Positions 63,448 through 64,000 of a stretch of DNA of 64,000 nucleotides are shown in pieces. The stretch is taken from NCBI RefSeq assembly GCF_012844345.1, contig NZ_CP051625.1:2356001-2420000 (forward strand), written 5' to 3'. The translations under genes and the position numbers were made by a program. How positions within the stretch are numbered: position 1 is the stretch's first letter; each line of letters starts with the position of its first letter. This DNA comes from Pseudomonas sp. gcc21 (GTDB lineage: Bacteria; Pseudomonadota; Gammaproteobacteria; Pseudomonadales; Pseudomonadaceae). The notes under the pieces were generated by a model. The model searched no databases. It had not been told where the DNA came from and worked only from the letters and a program-made list of their open reading frames with translations.

Positions 63448-64000
63448 GCAAAGCGCGCGCCGTGCTGCGCCCATTCTGAATCAGGAACGATGACGATCTT
63501 GCCGAGAAAGTTACTTGAGCGTTCGACGAAGAACCGCTCCGCCGCATGCAGCTCGGACAGTTTGAATGCACCGAAGAGCACCGGGCGCAACTGACCGGAG
63601 CGGATCCAGGCAATCAACTGTTCGGCCTCCTCCCGCGTGCCGTGCGATACCCCGAATATCTGCACCTGATACAGGTAGATGCGCGTCCACATGATCTCGC
63701 TGAGGTTATCCCCGCTGGCGCCGGCAATACTCAGCCGCGGATAGGTTGTGCGGCGGCTCATGTCGAAAATCATGGTATCGATGAAGCGATTGGTCATCTC
63801 GCCGCCAACGAGATCCATCACCGCATCGATCGGCTTGCCACCCGTGGCCTGGCGGACGGTATCGGTGAAACGACTCATGTCGGAGCGATCGAACACCATT
63901 TCGGCGCCCAGCGCACGCAGCCCGTCAGCCTTGTCGCGCTGGCTCAGCGCATAGGGAATAGCGCCGAGAATGCGACACAGCTGAATCAGCGCCGTGCCCA
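63432..64000 (-). CDS. Zinc-less medium-chain dehydrogenase / quinone oxidoreductase, 5' end missing
   Basis: The open frame runs from the window edge to TGA at 63432, 189 visible codons including the stop. The visible part begins in the nucleotide-binding domain (GTALIQLCRILGAIPYALSQRDKADGLRALGAEMVFDR) and has the typical IDAVMDLVGGEMTNRFIDTM and C-terminal RHFG-like FGVSHGTREEAEQL and FKLSELHAAERFF segments of the QOR/crotonase-type MDR family. No zinc-ligand region is visible in this part. The N-terminal half lies outside the window. It may be co-transcribed with the racemase-family gene. Confidence 0.85.
   Translation of the reverse strand, partial: GTALIQLCRILGAIPYALSQRDKADGLRALGAEMVFDRSDMSRFTDTVRQATGGKPIDAVMDLVGGEMTNRFIDTMIFDMSRRTTYPRLSIAGASGDNLSEIMWTRIYLYQVQIFGVSHGTREEAEQLIAWIRSGQLRPVLFGAFKLSELHAAERFFVERSSNFLGKIVIVPDSEWAQHGARFALRAD

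Overview
The window is a GC-rich, densely coded chromosomal segment from a gammaproteobacterium of the Pseudomonas type (Pseudomonadaceae; a lineage related to but rearranged from P. aeruginosa, possibly the Halopseudomonas / P. pertucinogena group). This rests on gene content and order (tkt-epd-pgk-fba; lptD-surA-pdxA-rsmA-apaGH-glpE-prkA-yeaH-spoVR-cca-folKB-plsY-tsaD-rpsU-dnaG-rpoD; murU-amgK; gcdH-gcdR) and on an SAH riboswitch in front of ahcY. The species is an inference. No phage, insertion sequence, CRISPR array or defence locus was seen. It is mostly core genome with a few accessory inserts.

Layout. 1-6.4 kb, minus strand: central carbon genes tkt, epd, pgk, fba, then a small acidic protein and a membrane protein cut by the window edge. 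6.5-11.9 kb: a methionine / S-adenosylmethionine cycle block (ArsR-methyltransferase fusion regulator, metK, SAH riboswitch, ahcY, metF), interrupted only by a convergent lipoprotein cytochrome c'. 12-17.6 kb: rhlE helicase, a secreted DUF3617-like protein, a tandem universal stress protein, glutaryl-CoA dehydrogenase and its LysR regulator. 17.6-21.7 kb: REP-like repeats and a four-gene siderophore-type ABC importer. 21.8-23 kb: cytochrome b561 and YceI. 23.1-28.7 kb, minus strand: rpe-gph-(trp leader)-trpE-trpG-trpD-trpC. 28.7-31.2 kb: djlA, murU, amgK (cell-wall recycling).

31.4-45.2 kb, plus strand: outer-membrane biogenesis (lptD, surA), pdxA, rsmA, apaG, apaH, glpE, then the prkA-yeaH-spoVR stress module and cca. 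45.2-49 kb: folK, folB, plsY, tsaD and a DegV protein. 49-53.5 kb: the macromolecular synthesis operon rpsU-dnaG-rpoD and tRNA-Ile2(CAT). 53.6-56.3 kb: a two-TM protein of unknown function and an adenine/adenosine deaminase. 56.6-62.4 kb: a complete urease operon ureDABCEFG plus a HupE/UreJ permease, with a sigma-54-like promoter in front. 62.4-64 kb: a proline-racemase-family enzyme with unusual catalytic residues and a truncated zinc-less oxidoreductase.

The most interesting points are regulatory or enzymatic: a 24-bp operator-like palindrome and apparently leaderless promoter in front of the ArsR-methyltransferase gene; dual (repressor plus riboswitch) control of the SAM cycle; a trp leader peptide with a Trp-Arg-Trp run in front of trpE; loss of HD-domain residues in Cca; and a Ser/Thr pair in place of Cys/Cys in the racemase-family enzyme. 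I did not find an obviously new multi-gene system.
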